Shown here: positions 24,420 through 35,827 of the stretch, in pieces
Numbering within the stretch: position 1 is the first letter of the stretch
How the letters are laid out: each line of letters begins with the position of its first letter
Assembly (NCBI GenBank): GCA_951394405.1
Contig: OX596334.1
Span: 2,666,001 to 2,730,000, forward strand
Direction: 5' to 3'
From: Coprinellus micaceus
Lineage: Eukaryota; Basidiomycota; Agaricomycetes; Agaricales; Psathyrellaceae
Length of the DNA stretch: 64,000 nucleotides
Program-made: the position numbers and the translations under genes
Notes under the pieces: generated by a model
The model's database searches: none
What the model saw: the letters and a program-made list of their open reading frames with translations, nothing else
What the model was told of the DNA's origin: nothing

Positions 24420-25623
24420 CTATCTCAGTACACCCTGAGCCGGAACGACACAATTCTTTTGGCCAACCCACAGAGCATAGTGGGGATCTTGCAGGAGATC
24501 CCCGCCGACGTGCCAAATGTTCCAGCCGGGAAGGTCCAGCCAGCCTTTCAAGAATTCCCGCATTACCTCTTCTGACCGAAGCTCTGAGAGGACCAGGACA
24601 CTGGTAAGCCCAGGTGTGGCTAAGTGGTCGATCGCTCCAAGGAGCGGGGGAATGAGGTTTGGATGGTAGATGCAATCTACCACCAAGACCAGATTGACCG
24701 GGTGAAGGATTTTTGAAAGGAGTTTCTTCTTTTGTTGTTCGGTGCACTGATGGAGCTCAACCCAGTCTAAAGGCTCCACCGAGATGTTAGTTCCTTGAGA
24801 ACCGGGGATCATGTTGGAACTTGAACCACAGGGAGAGCAGTTATGCTTGACGTTCTTACGGATGAGGGCGACTAAATCTGCCGTATCCGTCGCGGTATAC
24901 CTACAAACAAACGGCGATAAAACGAGGCTGAGAAGCCCGGTTCCTGCGCTTCGATGACAATCAGACTGATATCCTAACCTGCCTGCATGTGTACTGGGGG
25001 AAGAGCTTACCCTAGTTCTAGGATGTGGCTGTCAGTGAGGCCCCCTTTGTCAAATAGACCTTTAGCCGATGGAAAAGCGTGCTCCTGAAGTAAGAACCGG
25101 GCAAAATCGACACTAAGGTATGGCTAAGGTGAGCCTCATTGTGATCGGACCGCTGACAATGTTGCGAAGATCCTCCTCACCTCGATTTCCAAACTACGCT
25201 CCCGGTATCTCCTTTGCGAGATCGGAGGGCAGTTGTATTCTGCAGTAACTCCACCTCAACAGAAGACGCGACGGCATCGTTTTTATTTTTACCCTTCTTT
25301 TTCCTTTTCCCAGCAGATTTTGAGGAGTCGGATCCCGGGGGAGGAGTCAGGTCAAATCGAAGTTCGAGGACGTCTTGCTTGGAGTTCACAAAACCCAACC
25401 CCCGAGGGTTAACGGGATCATGGGATGGTGCTCCCTGTAGCCATGTGTACAGAAGAAAGATCTGCCAACGCGAGGTGGTTGTGAGTTCCTCGCCGTCGTT
25501 CGCAGTATCATGCATTACCTCTTCGTCCGCATCGGTTATGACAGTCGAATCTGGCGGTAAAGTGATTATCCCATGGATCACGGGAGGGGACTCTGCTGCG
25601 CCCGGACCATCCGACGTGGACAT
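24420..25623 (-). CDS. METTL21-type protein-lysine methyltransferase (1)
   Basis: Exons complement(24420..24948, 25011..25112, 25181..25623), 357 aa. Seven-beta-strand SAM-dependent methyltransferase: motif I HILELGAGTGLLSLVL is made by splicing exon 2 to exon 3, and VDCIYHPNLIPPLLGAI is the family segment following strand 4. The N-terminal 150 residues hold an insertion rich in Lys (KRKKKGKNKN). METTL21/EFM-type enzymes methylate lysines on translation factors or chaperones in the cytosol; the substrate here cannot be told. The gene is divergent from the rhomboid gene across 217 bp, and a second METTL21-type gene lies on the far side of the rhomboid. Confidence 0.85.
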
Positions 25624-25840
25624 CGTTCAAGGATCGAGCCGCACTTTGACGAAAGGAAAGGAAAGGACAGGAAGATAGGGGCGGGATCAACCGGAATTGG
25701 CTTCCCGACCGGCCGTGCCGAGCGACGAGCGTCATTGCTTTCAAGGTGGACGGAACGCGACAAAACACGCTCGACTTGTTCCTCAACCACATCCTCATGC
25801 CCAAGGCCCTCTCATCACGACGAAACTATTGAAGGGATCA

Positions 25841-27455
25841 ATGCTCTCTCTGGGCTTGCGATGTCGAGCTCGGCTACCAGCGTTCAAGCTCGCCCCAGCA
25901 ACGAGAACCACGCCCCTTGTTCGCCCACTGCAAACCAGCGCTTCGAGGAGATTCCCAAGAACAGTGCACCAGCAAGACGCGGCTGAAGTACCCTCCTTCA
26001 GGGATGCGGTGAACAAAAGTAGACCGGAGCCCGAGTTTCAGGAAAAGGTTGGGAAACCGAGGATTCGGAATCAGGTGTTGGTGCGTAGAATCCTCAACGA
26101 TAGCTCGGGATTACATATTGAAAGCCGGGTTTCAAAGTTCGTAGCGTTCGGGTCTTTCTTAGCCTTCTCATACGCAGCGTCTCGTACGAACATCGAGACT
26201 GAATACTGGACCAAGCGCTTGCTGAGTATGTCCTCGACATGGCAATTCCATGGCATCACAACAACCGACCTCAAACGCGTCCAAAACGCCGAACTCATTC
26301 GGGTAAGTCTACTTCTCGCGCTGAAGTCGCCTCCTCATCCTTGACCTAGGAACTGCGGGAATGGTTTGCTGGCCTGAATCGAAGTGTACAAGAGGTCCCG
26401 GCCCTCATTCGACCTTGGATCAGCCTGGCGTTTGTCTCGATTCTTCAGCCATATGCAGATGCCTCCGAAGGTAAACGGCTATGCTGGAAGATATGCCTAC
26501 TTAATGCAGGTATCTATCTTGCTTGGAAGGTTCAGCGCTTCCAGCCGGCAATGGTGGTTCGCTTCATGCACAACCCGTTGTCAGGTCTGTCCTACACACT
26601 GTTAACCAGTATGTTCAGGTGCGTCCCGCAACATTGCATATATCAACCTGCTCACCCCCTCTTAGCCATCAAGGCTTCTTTCACCTCCTGATGAATTGTT
26701 TGGCGCTCGAGAGCTTTGGTACGGGTCTTTACGACTTCATGGGGTCTTTCGCTCACCCGTTTTCCAGGGTCTGCCGCCTATTACTACCTCATGCGAGAGC
26801 AAACCAAAGCCAATCCCCCAATGCTCGAGTCAACAGGAGCATTCCATTTCCTTGCTTTCTTCGCCTCAGGTGCGGCTTATTTTCCCCCGAACTCTCTCAC
26901 ACATAGCTGATACCGTTCAAAGCTGGACTCTTCTCTGGAATGGTTTCTCATGTCGTCAGCACAAAGTGGAAATATCCACAAATGATCAAGCAGCTCGCCG
27001 TGCCTACTCAGAGTGCTACCAAACCGGAAACCTGGGCAGGAGCGATTGCTGCATCGTCGGCAAAGCCACTAGCTGAAGCGGCCGCAAAGCAGGCTGCCCC
27101 AACAATTCTACCCAGCCTTGGAGCCTCTGGGGCGGTTTACGCATGCGTAACTATGACTGCGCTCGCATTTCCAGATTCTGAGGTTGCGTTGTTCATTCCC
27201 CCGTCGTATCCTATCAACATTCAGTATGGTGTTGGTGCTCTGCTCGCTTTCGATACTATCGGTATCCTGAGAGGCTGGAGGTATGTTGTTCGCATCAATA
27301 ACATACCTCGTAACGTGACTGACTCAAATTTCAGAGTGTTTGACCATTGGGCGCACCTAGGAGGAGCGGCGTTCGGCGTTTTCTACTACACATATGGACC
27401 TGACTTTTGGAACCGCATGCGCCGGGCTTATGCTGTTGAGACATCAGCAACGTGA
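25841..27455 (+). CDS. PCP1: Mitochondrial rhomboid protease, Pcp1-like
   Basis: Exons 25841..26080, 26138..26302, 26350..26618, 26666..26718, 26768..26869, 26923..27280, 27335..27455; 435 aa. The arginine-rich start (MLSLGLRCRARLPAFKLAP, then RPLQTSASRRF) is a mitochondrial presequence. Rhomboid features: HQGFFHLLMNCLALESFG, the catalytic serine in LGASGAVYA, and the catalytic histidine in FDHWAHLGGAAFG. Pcp1/PARL cleaves inner-membrane proteins (cytochrome c peroxidase and Mgm1 in yeast). The first intron (57 nt) is in frame; the spliced form reads RNQVLFVAFGSFLAFSYAA, which suits the first membrane helix better than the unspliced form. Confidence 0.92.
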
Positions 27456-27695
27456 GGCTCTTCGGGCCCCTTTACATTCGCCATTTATGCACACGTAAAT
27501 AGCCAGGAAATCACCTGTCCCCACTCCTTTATGGCCCACCACCACGTCCGTTCACTCCAAGTCGAAGATCTGGTATAAGCTGTCAGTGCGGATTGGTCGC
27601 CCAATCAACTTCACCACTTTTGAGCACTGGATGGCAATCACATCGTTGCCTCTACCTCAGCCACCACGGCCGTGAAATGGTGACTCTAGGATAGG

Positions 27696-29400
27696 ATGGA
27701 CCTGAACAAGCGCCCAATGGCGCTTACGCCGAATTCGTCGCCGTGGGAACTGACCGCAGACACCACCTCGGCTCCTTTGACAGGTCTCACATCCACCATG
27801 TTCTTCTATGTTTCCTTTCTACGTCCACCACCAACACAGGCTCCGCTTTCCAGTCCACTTCTCATTACCCCCCAGATCTCCAACGACCTCCGAACTGAAC
27901 CATGCGAAACCGATCATGACATCTTTTACGACTGGGTTTTCGTCGATTATGGAACGAACAATGGGCCGAGGAGTGCAATTGCTACTCATACAGGTCCACC
28001 ACGGGGAACCCCTGGCAACAAATTGGGGATGAAGAAGCTCATGACGTGGAGGAACGTGAACGCTTATCGAGAGATACCTGTCGCGGTGCCCCAAGGCGTT
28101 CGAGAAGGGCAACAGTGGAGGTTGGTTCTGGCGGCGGTTCCCGTTGGGGACAATGCGAATACTCCAGGGGCCGCTACGACTGCTTCTGGTGGTGCACTTA
28201 TACCCTTGAACGGTCGTATCCACCTTGACGAAGCGAAGATTGGCAGGTGGCTTCCGTTCGGAGTGTCGTCCATGCCAGTCACGTTCACGTATGCGTCGAA
28301 GGGTGCACCGAAGCAAGAGGAAATCGAGAGAACGTTCGAATTCAAAATGGGCGGAGCTAGTGAAGGAGACAGTCGACCGGTCGTAATCGGGGCCGCCGCA
28401 GGGCTTAACCTTCAGGATATTTCGAACCAACTTAGGGGGCTACAGGTCGATCGTGCCGAGGGCGTGCGGGGCAAGTCGAAGACCGTGAGGTTGGTAATTA
28501 GAGAACAGACATCGTACGACCTGGACAAGGTGAGGATCTCCCTATAACCCCTCGTGGCTTTTCTTATATTTGATAGCAACCAGAAAATATGGGATAGTGG
28601 AATCGGGCTGAGCGCTTGGCTGGTGCAATGGTTCAACAGGTCATCCTCCAAGCTCCAACCCTCTCGGGAAGCAGATGTTGCGAAACCTCTTCGCGATTTG
28701 CGACCCATCTTCACCTCTACTAGGAGCTTGGATATCCTTGAGCTGGGTAGGTCCATTCTCGCCATCTGTACCTGTCCATAGGCTGAAACTCGCCTATCAG
28801 GATCCGGAACGGGAATCCTCGCCCTGACGATCGCGGCCCTCAGGTCGCGCATTGCAGACACCGAGGACAGGATCTTGACCACCGATCTTGGTGAGATTTG
28901 GCTGCTCGCTTCTAGTCTGTCGATAAGTAATCTCAAGAGGCACTCTGTCTATGTAGGTTCTGCAATCCCATTGATGGAACACAACATCAACTCGAACAAG
29001 TCGGCCTTTTCAGAAAAGGTTTCCATAAGGCCAGGTGTCCTGGATTGGGACCAACGCCTGACGGACCAACTCCCTGATGAGACGGGCTTCGACCTCGTTG
29101 TGTATGTGGTATACTTTGCCGTGTCCGTGGATTCCCGCTGACGAACGTTGGCGACGGCATAGGATGGCGGATGTCACATACAACACCGATTCCTTCCCAG
29201 CTCTCATTCAGACGCTTGCAGGGGTTCGCAACATAAACCCAGACAAGAAACCTTTTTTCTTGCTGGGATATAAAGAACGCCACGACGAGGAAAGGACGCT
29301 ATGGGATTTGGTAAAGACTGTGGGTATCGATTTCGCGCAAGTGGGTGCCATTCCCGGTCACATCTCTGGGGGTGCACCAATAGAAATTTGGGTCGGGTGA
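27696..29400 (+). CDS. METTL21-type protein-lysine methyltransferase (2)
   Basis: Exons 27696..28529, 28584..28746, 28801..28890, 28957..29101, 29163..29400; 489 aa. The second half is a METTL21-type domain: KIWDSGIGLSAWLVQWF, motif I ILELGSGTGILALTIAAL assembled across an intron, TTDLGSAIPLMEHNIN, and VMADVTYNTDSFPALIQTL. The first 270 residues are an N-terminal extension typical of fungal members of this group. It probably methylates a lysine on a cytosolic protein; the substrate is unknown. It is clearly distinct from the METTL21-type gene at 24420-25623, so this is not a recent duplication. Confidence 0.85.
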
Positions 29401-29438
29401 TTTGAAATGGACGGGGGGCCATCGGCCGACTTTGAGGC

Positions 29439-31491
29439 TTAGATTACTTTGATCTTGGCCAACCACTTCCAATGGGGCGCTATGTGACCGCGGACGCGTC
29501 GAGCGTAACCCAACACATACAATGTCCCTCCGGCGAATACAGCGATCCCACTGATAAGACCCGCCCATCGAAATTGCGCAGGTTTGGCGAGGCCCATGGT
29601 CAGAGCGTACCTCCCCATGTCAAATATATTCTATAGATACAAAGACACGTCAGTGATGGGCGAAAGGGAGACAGCCTGGCTGGCGGACAGACTTGGAGAG
29701 TAAATTGAATGGAAGTAAGGCGGTTCCGTCGGGGATGGGATTCGAGAGTTTCTTGAAGGATTTGGAGCTGGGAGAGGTCGAAGGTCCATAGGCCGATGCG
29801 CGACAAAGCCATGCCTGTGGGTGAGGCCGTCAATTGGTCCTTCCAGCTCACGAACGGAGAAGCCATAAGACGATATTTACCTCCAAACAATGCTGCTGCT
29901 AATACCGGCGGAATGGATTGATCACCGGACGTCTTAATGAGCTGCAGCGCGACAACGACAGGGATTAGGCAGGTGAACTCGAACCTACCAAATCAGGTGC
30001 AGAGTCAGCTTCTATTTCCGAGTCAGGGCTCAGTGGTATCCCTAACCATATTGACCAGGACCCTGTCCTGACAAGGCCAATGTGATTTAATAAGAATGGG
30101 AACAACGCTGTCCCCAACAACCCGGCAACCGTGGACGCCGCCCGCTGGCCAGCGAGGAAGGGATCGCTGTAATTAAGGGTGGCTTTCAAATACGTGAGCA
30201 TAGTACCGTCAAAGGAGAGGACTGTCAGGTAGATCGAAGCGATGGATAATGAGGCTATCATAGATGGAAGCCGGGCATTAGCATCATCCCTGGAAATGAA
30301 AGGATGGAGCACGTACTCCAAAACACAGGAAGACGACTGAACTCTAGGAAGTCGTGCACGAAGACTTCCACAGCGCTACAGAGGCGAGCCGGGATGCGAT
30401 ACACCTTTGTCCAATTACGAACGGCTGGAGGGACTGTTTCCAGTGCCGTCCCATTAGCATTGTTCGCTCCCTCGAGAGGGTGTAATTCCTGCTGTCGGCC
30501 AAGTTCTGGGAATTGGTGGTAAGCGAGTCCGCTGAGAACCATCTATACCTGGGAATGAGCTCTCTGGTCCCCGGAGGCATATGGCAAGGGGACCAAAGTG
30601 CCTACCTCCAACACAAAACAAAAAATTGTCATCCCTGCCAGGACGGCGGCGGCGGGAGGGTAACCGATCCCAGCAGCGAGGCCGGACGCGAAGAGTGGAG
30701 AAAGGAGGTCGCAAACGAGATCCTGAAGATAAAATTAGTACGGCAGTGTTCACGGTACCAAGTGAGATATCTTCACTGTCCGCCGAAGCCATGTATTTAT
30801 GGTAGCCAGTTTGGTCGATGAGCCATCGCTGATGATAGAGGGCCACTCCCTCTCTATGCTCACGGCCAGGCAGGTCGTCGAGATCTTCTCCAGGCATCCC
30901 ATCGCCACGATACCAGCCATACAAAGTACGATGCTCGCTGAGCCCGGCTGGCGCGCCCCTTCAACCAAGAACAGGACAAGCACAAGGCCGTAGATCGTGG
31001 ATGTGGACAATTTCTGGACCGCGGTCGCCCCTCTCGTCACCTTCAGTCTGTCGTACACATCGACTAGACTTCCAGCCCAGCTAGAAAAGAGAATCCCAGT
31101 AGTCGTGGTGCAGAAACCGAAGACAGATGCCGGGACGAGCGTGGATGGAAAGACGATGACGAGGAAGAGGTATATCGCGAAAGCTAGGCTCCGTTCACCC
31201 CATGCTCTGTTTGGGGCGATTTCGGGATGTCAGTCGGTGCGAGAGAGGAGGGACGTGGAGGACATACGACGAGAAACGTAACGCGCAGAGTATGATCAAC
31301 CCCTTGGTGGCCAATATATTGCGTTGGTCCGAGCTTGTTACCACTGGTTCGGGTGTCGCTTGAGGGGGATAACTCAGGCTCTTCGTGCCCATAACTTCCC
31401 GAAGCTCCTCTTCAACATCGCCATTTCCCCCGACATGTCCTCCCACTTTACCTTCCGAGTCTATGACACGCTGGTCTTGAGGGTGAGCCAT
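29439..31491 (-). CDS. Ferroportin-like iron exporter (SLC40 family)
   Basis: Exons complement(29439..29630, 29693..29814, 29881..29984, 30047..30254, 30317..30542, 30606..30722, 30777..31206, 31268..31491); 540 aa, normal for the family. About ten to twelve hydrophobic segments. Family segments: LRFSSAWGERSLAFAIYLF, GSLVDVYDRLKVTRGATAVQ, TWLRRTDLVCDLLSPLFASG, IYLTVLSFDGTMLTYLKATL, LGTALFPFLLNHIGLVRTG and LSRIGLWTFDLSQLQILQE. Ferroportins export Fe(II) from the cytosol or load it into organelles. Substrate and direction are inferred from the family. Junctions are all GT-AG. The exon ending at 30317 was chosen because it bridges two conserved helices in phase. Confidence 0.88.
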
Positions 31492-32470
31492 TCGACGAAG
31501 TTAGACAATACGTTCGGGAGGTGCACTGCGAACGGCGTCGTATGTTTTACGAAGTCGAGTGATTTCAGATTTTGGAAACAAAACCTCCGAGGCAGGCACT
31601 TTCTGGCGCTTTGCGTGATTCAGGCTTAACGCCGCTTAAGTACGACACATTGGGATGTGGTGCCCATTACGCTCTGAAGGTTAGATGGAGAAATCGTCAA
31701 GAACTACAACGAAAGGCGAGGGCTTTGTCATGGTGTGGCCCTTATCGAATCCGGGATGGATGCGTTGGGACAGCCCCGGCTATGGCGAACTCGTTGAACC
31801 CGTGTATATGCATTGCGGTCGTCTATCGGAATCCCCTATCGGGAGAGCCTTCCCATCTAAGACTTTTCCTTCATTCATCTTCCTCGTCGGTATCCACCAG
31901 CGGAATGAACCTTTTCCCCTCCTTGATCGCCTGGACGGGCGCAACGATTCAATGAATACGGGAGACACCATATTCCGAACAGTGGACGCACCATGGCGCC
32001 TTGATTGCGGTTTGGAACAAACGATGGTGCTGGCATTCGATCCATGTTGGAGGGCGGGAGCGGGAGATTGAGGTTGTGCGAAGGCGCCCGTAATACGTTC
32101 AGATTCCTGGCGAGCTGCGACGGACCTCTAGCGGGAAAGGCGCTCTTCAATTTTGTGGCGGAATGTTCCAAGGCTCCTGTGGTACGCGGCGTTCTTCGGG
32201 AGGGTGGTCGTTGGGCGGAAGCCCACCCAGAGGTAGCATTCCTTGGAATTAATCCAGGTGTTTGGGGCGTGAAGATATTTCGCCGGTTGGGAGTGTTCAA
32301 CGGGAGGATAGTGCGTTGCTGATCCAGGCCCGTCTTGGGAGTATTTCTTTGGATACTGATCTGTCGAACCATTCGGTCCAATCGCGACTCTCCTGTGTTT
32401 GGTGAACTATTGGAAACGATCGATGTTAGCCGTCAGAATATAGTGACAGAAGAGTGCATGATGGGTGTGC
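31492..32470. other. Intergenic or uncertain 3' exons
   Basis: A minus-strand frame at 31875-32381 is Pro/Arg/Ser-rich (NTPNRRNIFTPQTPGLIPRN) and could be a further 3' exon of the coiled-coil gene, but I could not find a convincing donor for it. Otherwise this is the promoter side of the ferroportin-like gene. Confidence 0.35.
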
Positions 32471-33572
32471 CTACGCTTTGGTGGACGGGTCAGGTCGCGG
32501 CATGGTCGACGGTATTTGTACGTGCTGCGGCTCGCGGGGGGTGAACGCGAGACGTGGTGAACGGAAATATAGCTCTTGAAGGGGTCGACGAGGGGTCTGA
32601 GCCTGTGGGACATTCCGTTCGGCGGCTGAAGACGAGCTAGGCACCGCAGAGCTTGAGGATCCAGTACGGCTTCTTTTCCGCGCGTGTCCAGTGGCTAAAG
32701 GCGAGGACGACATTGGATGTGACACATAACCGGACATACTCTGTTTCCTTGAGGGTATGGTAGATCCATCACTGCTGATTGAGATTACCGAGTTGGGAGC
32801 TTTCTTCGGTGAGTTTGGAGACGCTTCATAAGTTTCCGGGGGTCCAGGAATGACAGGCAGTGGAGCGGCTAAGCTATTACGACTCGAAGAGATTGACTGA
32901 AGTAGGGGAAGAAGAGGCGACACAGCAGCCACGATGATGGTCTGTTGATGTTGTAGACCCTGAATCGTATTCAGTTGCGTCTGTAGTGCTTGGGAATGCG
33001 TTTGGTTGAACTATATGCACCGAAACTGTGAGTGTATGCTACCATAAGCAAAAGAAGGACAACCACCGCTTGAATGGCCTCGATCCTTTGGTCGAGGCTT
33101 TCTAATCGTCTGTCGACATCCTTGAACAGACCAGCAACGAATTCCGATTGTGATGGCGTCCCGATAGACACCAGAATTTTGGTCTGGACTCGGTTGACTG
33201 TGAACAAGAGAGGTCTATACTTCAGGAATGATGTAAAACGGAGGGTAGTCCACAAGTCACGAAACCTAGATCTAAGACGTCGCCCATGAGTTTGTCGTGC
33301 TCTTGCTCGAACGTTGCACCTGTTTGCTTGATAGCCTGAGTCGTGGAATGAACGTCCTCGATGAGACGCTCCACATTTCCAGAAAATCTTTCCAGGTTCA
33401 TTTGTGTATCGTGCAAGAGGACACGCATCGTTGCAGCCGTCTTGTCCTGAGGTCCAGAAGGGGGGATGAAGGTGTCTGTGTCCGCTGTCCGACCAGCGTT
33501 ATCCTTTCGAGATAGATGGGCCCAGAGGATCGCAGCTGTGGAGCCACCCTGACGAGATGGTTCCCTGGACAT
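32471..33572 (-). CDS. Coiled-coil protein of unknown function
   Basis: Exons complement(32471..33010, 33067..33197, 33266..33572), 325 aa as modelled. The first two thirds are helical with heptad-like spacing (MNLERFSGNVERLIEDVHST, LFKDVDRRLESLDQRIEAIQ, HSQALQTQLNTIQGLQHQQ). The last third is disordered and Ser/Pro-rich with an NLS-like HARKRSR. This shape, a short coiled coil plus basic disordered tail, is seen in meiotic recombination-initiation factors such as Mer2/Rec107, but no diagnostic motif lets me claim that. The C-terminus may extend through extra exons downstream. Confidence 0.55.
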
Positions 33573-34254
33573 TTCAGTAGAGTTATACGAGACGGTAAGA
33601 GAGGTGCTAAGTAACAAGTGTCAGCTTGAACTTTGAAGGGCGAAGCGCAACAGGGGCCCTGAGAAACTTTAGGTTTGCCGACTGATCGGAATCCGGCAAG
33701 ACCACAGCAACAACCTTCTCCTGGTCTGCGGCTGCCACACATGCCCTGGGTCTCATTTCAAAACCACTGCTCTGGCTTGACAGGCCTCTTGGGGCTCTCC
33801 TCAAAGCATTAAATTTCTTGGCGGCTTCATTACACGCTGTCGCTCACGACCTTTCTCCCTCTACCTTTTAGAGTCGAGTGCCGCATCGCCTGCCCTGGCC
33901 TGAACATCCAACGCTCGTAGTCGGCATCACTGGACAGCCCAGGCCACAGCGCAGCGCAAGGGAAAATCGACACCAACATCTCGTAGTCAGACTACGGGAG
34001 ACTACTTATACCCGGGATCCTCAAGTCTGCAACTTCTGGGTGGCCCGCGGCAAGGTTTGCGACAGGCGTAAGGGTACGCCTCCATCGTTCTCTACATACC
34101 GAAGCATTCCTTTGTGAAATCTGGGAGCATCCGGTTCTTCGGGGGTTCTGGCGTTTAAGAAGAACCCATCCCATGTGCTGCCCCTCTTCGGTCACTTCTT
34201 TCCCCCCGTTTCCGGAGTCGAATGCTCCCACCGATCCCTGTGATAAGCGCCCAG
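33573..34254. other. Intergenic with one copy of a direct repeat
   Basis: No gene supported. It contains the first copy (33961-34007) of a roughly 47-bp repeat whose second copy lies in an intron-like stretch at 34959-35006. Confidence 0.4.
33961..34007 (+). repeat. Direct repeat copy A
   Basis: About 47 bp, roughly 85% identical to 34959-35006. It includes a near-palindrome (GTAGTCAGACTAC) followed by GGGAGACTACT. Confidence 0.75.
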
Positions 34255-35827
34255 ATGTCGACCTCCGACAACGGGGTAGTTTCATTCTCCTTATCGGCTC
34301 AGATGTTCATACGCACCGTAAGCAATTTCGGCCGATTGGGGTTAAAAGACCACGCTCGAGGTGCGTTCCCGTTTGGTTCATTAATGGCCGTCCTAGTCAC
34401 AACACGATTGGCCGGTCGGTAAGTATTGGGTAGAATCCCCACACACACTTGAATTGGTTGAACAGCGGGATCAGCTTGGCTTCGCATTCATATACCGAAA
34501 GGGTGGTCTCCATACATAGCACTCATGTTTCACGTTCACCCCGCGTACTGGACGATGGAACCGTCACAACTCCGCGCTTATCCACTGCGAAACAGGCGAA
34601 GGTGGGTATAAAGTATCTCTACGTTCGTCGGAGGCCTGTAGCTCACCCCCCACTGGAAAGGCCATCGAAATGGGTTTTCGATTTGGTATCCCCCGTGTCA
34701 TTCTGAGGGCCTCACTCCGCCTTCTCTTCCTTCGATCAGTCCTTGCCTCATCCTTCGTCTGTGCTGCGTATAGTGTCTGGGCCCTCCTTTCCCTGTCTTT
34801 CGACAAGACCGTCCCCACAGCTGTGGCCTTCACGGTCTTCACGTTCTCCCACCATATCGCCAAGTAGGACCACTTTCCTCCTAGTAATTTCGGGAGTCAA
34901 CCAACTTATCACGTTACTGGCCTGCCTACTGATGCGTGTCCCCTGGAACATAGTGTAAGGAAAAACCGACACCAGCATCTCGTCAGTCTGACTACGGGAG
35001 ACTACTGCCTACTAGCGCCTCCCTGTGTTTTTAGATCTAGCGATCACTGTCTGCGAAATTGGGTGTGAGTCTCATCCCTCAGTCGGTGTTCAGGTGTATA
35101 CTAACCTCACCAGTCTATACTTTCGTCTTCACCCTTCCCCGGGTGTGGCACTACACTACTCGATCCCGGTGGTCTCCAAAAGAGCTGTCGTAGCACTGCT
35201 CTGTGCATGGCTTCTCGCCCTCGCACTTGCGGGCCTGTTCACCCTCAAGCTATACCTCGAACCCCTTCGCTGCAGCCGCCCAGCCCAACTTCTCGACCAT
35301 GCGTATTACTGCAGAGTTCTCGGACCTGACGGAGTGGAGGATCATCCAAGACTTCCGCGATAAGTCGGTGCTCAACGGGATGTCTGCAGTCGGAGGACTG
35401 GGGTCGCTTCTCAATGCTGACTTCTCAATCTGACTGGGGACGTCCCTCCTTCGCGCTATATTCCGTGGGTCTCAGCCTGTTTAATACCGAATGCGACTGA
35501 CACCATCCCTGTTGTGCAGGAACCAAGCCATTCAGTCTATTGGGCCTCGTTCATCGTCTCGACAGCGAGATACTGGGCATACGCGATGCGTGTGTCGAAA
35601 AGTACCCCAAACTTAAAGAAGAGATGGAGAGAAATTCGATCAAGGATAATGGTAGTATCACCTCGCTGATCCTTGAGGCTCTTCTCGACATTGACGCCCT
35701 GAAAGCACCTGACCGTATGGGGTCTCATACAACCGAGACAAGCGGAGGCCCCAGCAAGGACCTAGAGTCGAATCGCGACTCGTACGGGAAGGCGAAGTTG
35801 ACGTTTCGTCCGCAAATACGGTTGTAG
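34255..35827 (+). pseudogene. Agaric multi-spanning membrane protein gene with an in-frame stop
   Basis: Recognisable pieces in order: an N-terminal exon (MSTSDNGVVSFSLSAQMF), a GTAAGT...CAG intron at 34419-34466, an exon ending at 34601, an exon from 34661 with strong hydrophobic segments (RLLFLRSVLASSFVCAAYSV), a further membrane part (KRAVVALLCAWLLALALAG), and a conserved C-terminal block EWRIIQDFRDKSVLNGMSAVGG followed by LLRAIF and RTKPFSLLGLVHRL. Agaricomycetes carry many paralogues of this four-TM layout, function unknown. In this copy the block just before the last intron (donor after 35464, acceptor at 35519) contains TGA at 35431-35433, where a hydrophobic residue is expected, with the frame intact on both sides. 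Either the gene is newly inactivated or an unusual splice removes the stop. Exon ends in the middle are uncertain. Confidence 0.55.
34959..35006 (+). repeat. Direct repeat copy B
   Basis: Second copy of the repeat at 33961. It begins just after a TGTAAGG donor-like sequence and is followed about 30 bp later by TTTTTAG, so it appears to lie inside an intron of the membrane-protein gene. Confidence 0.7.
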
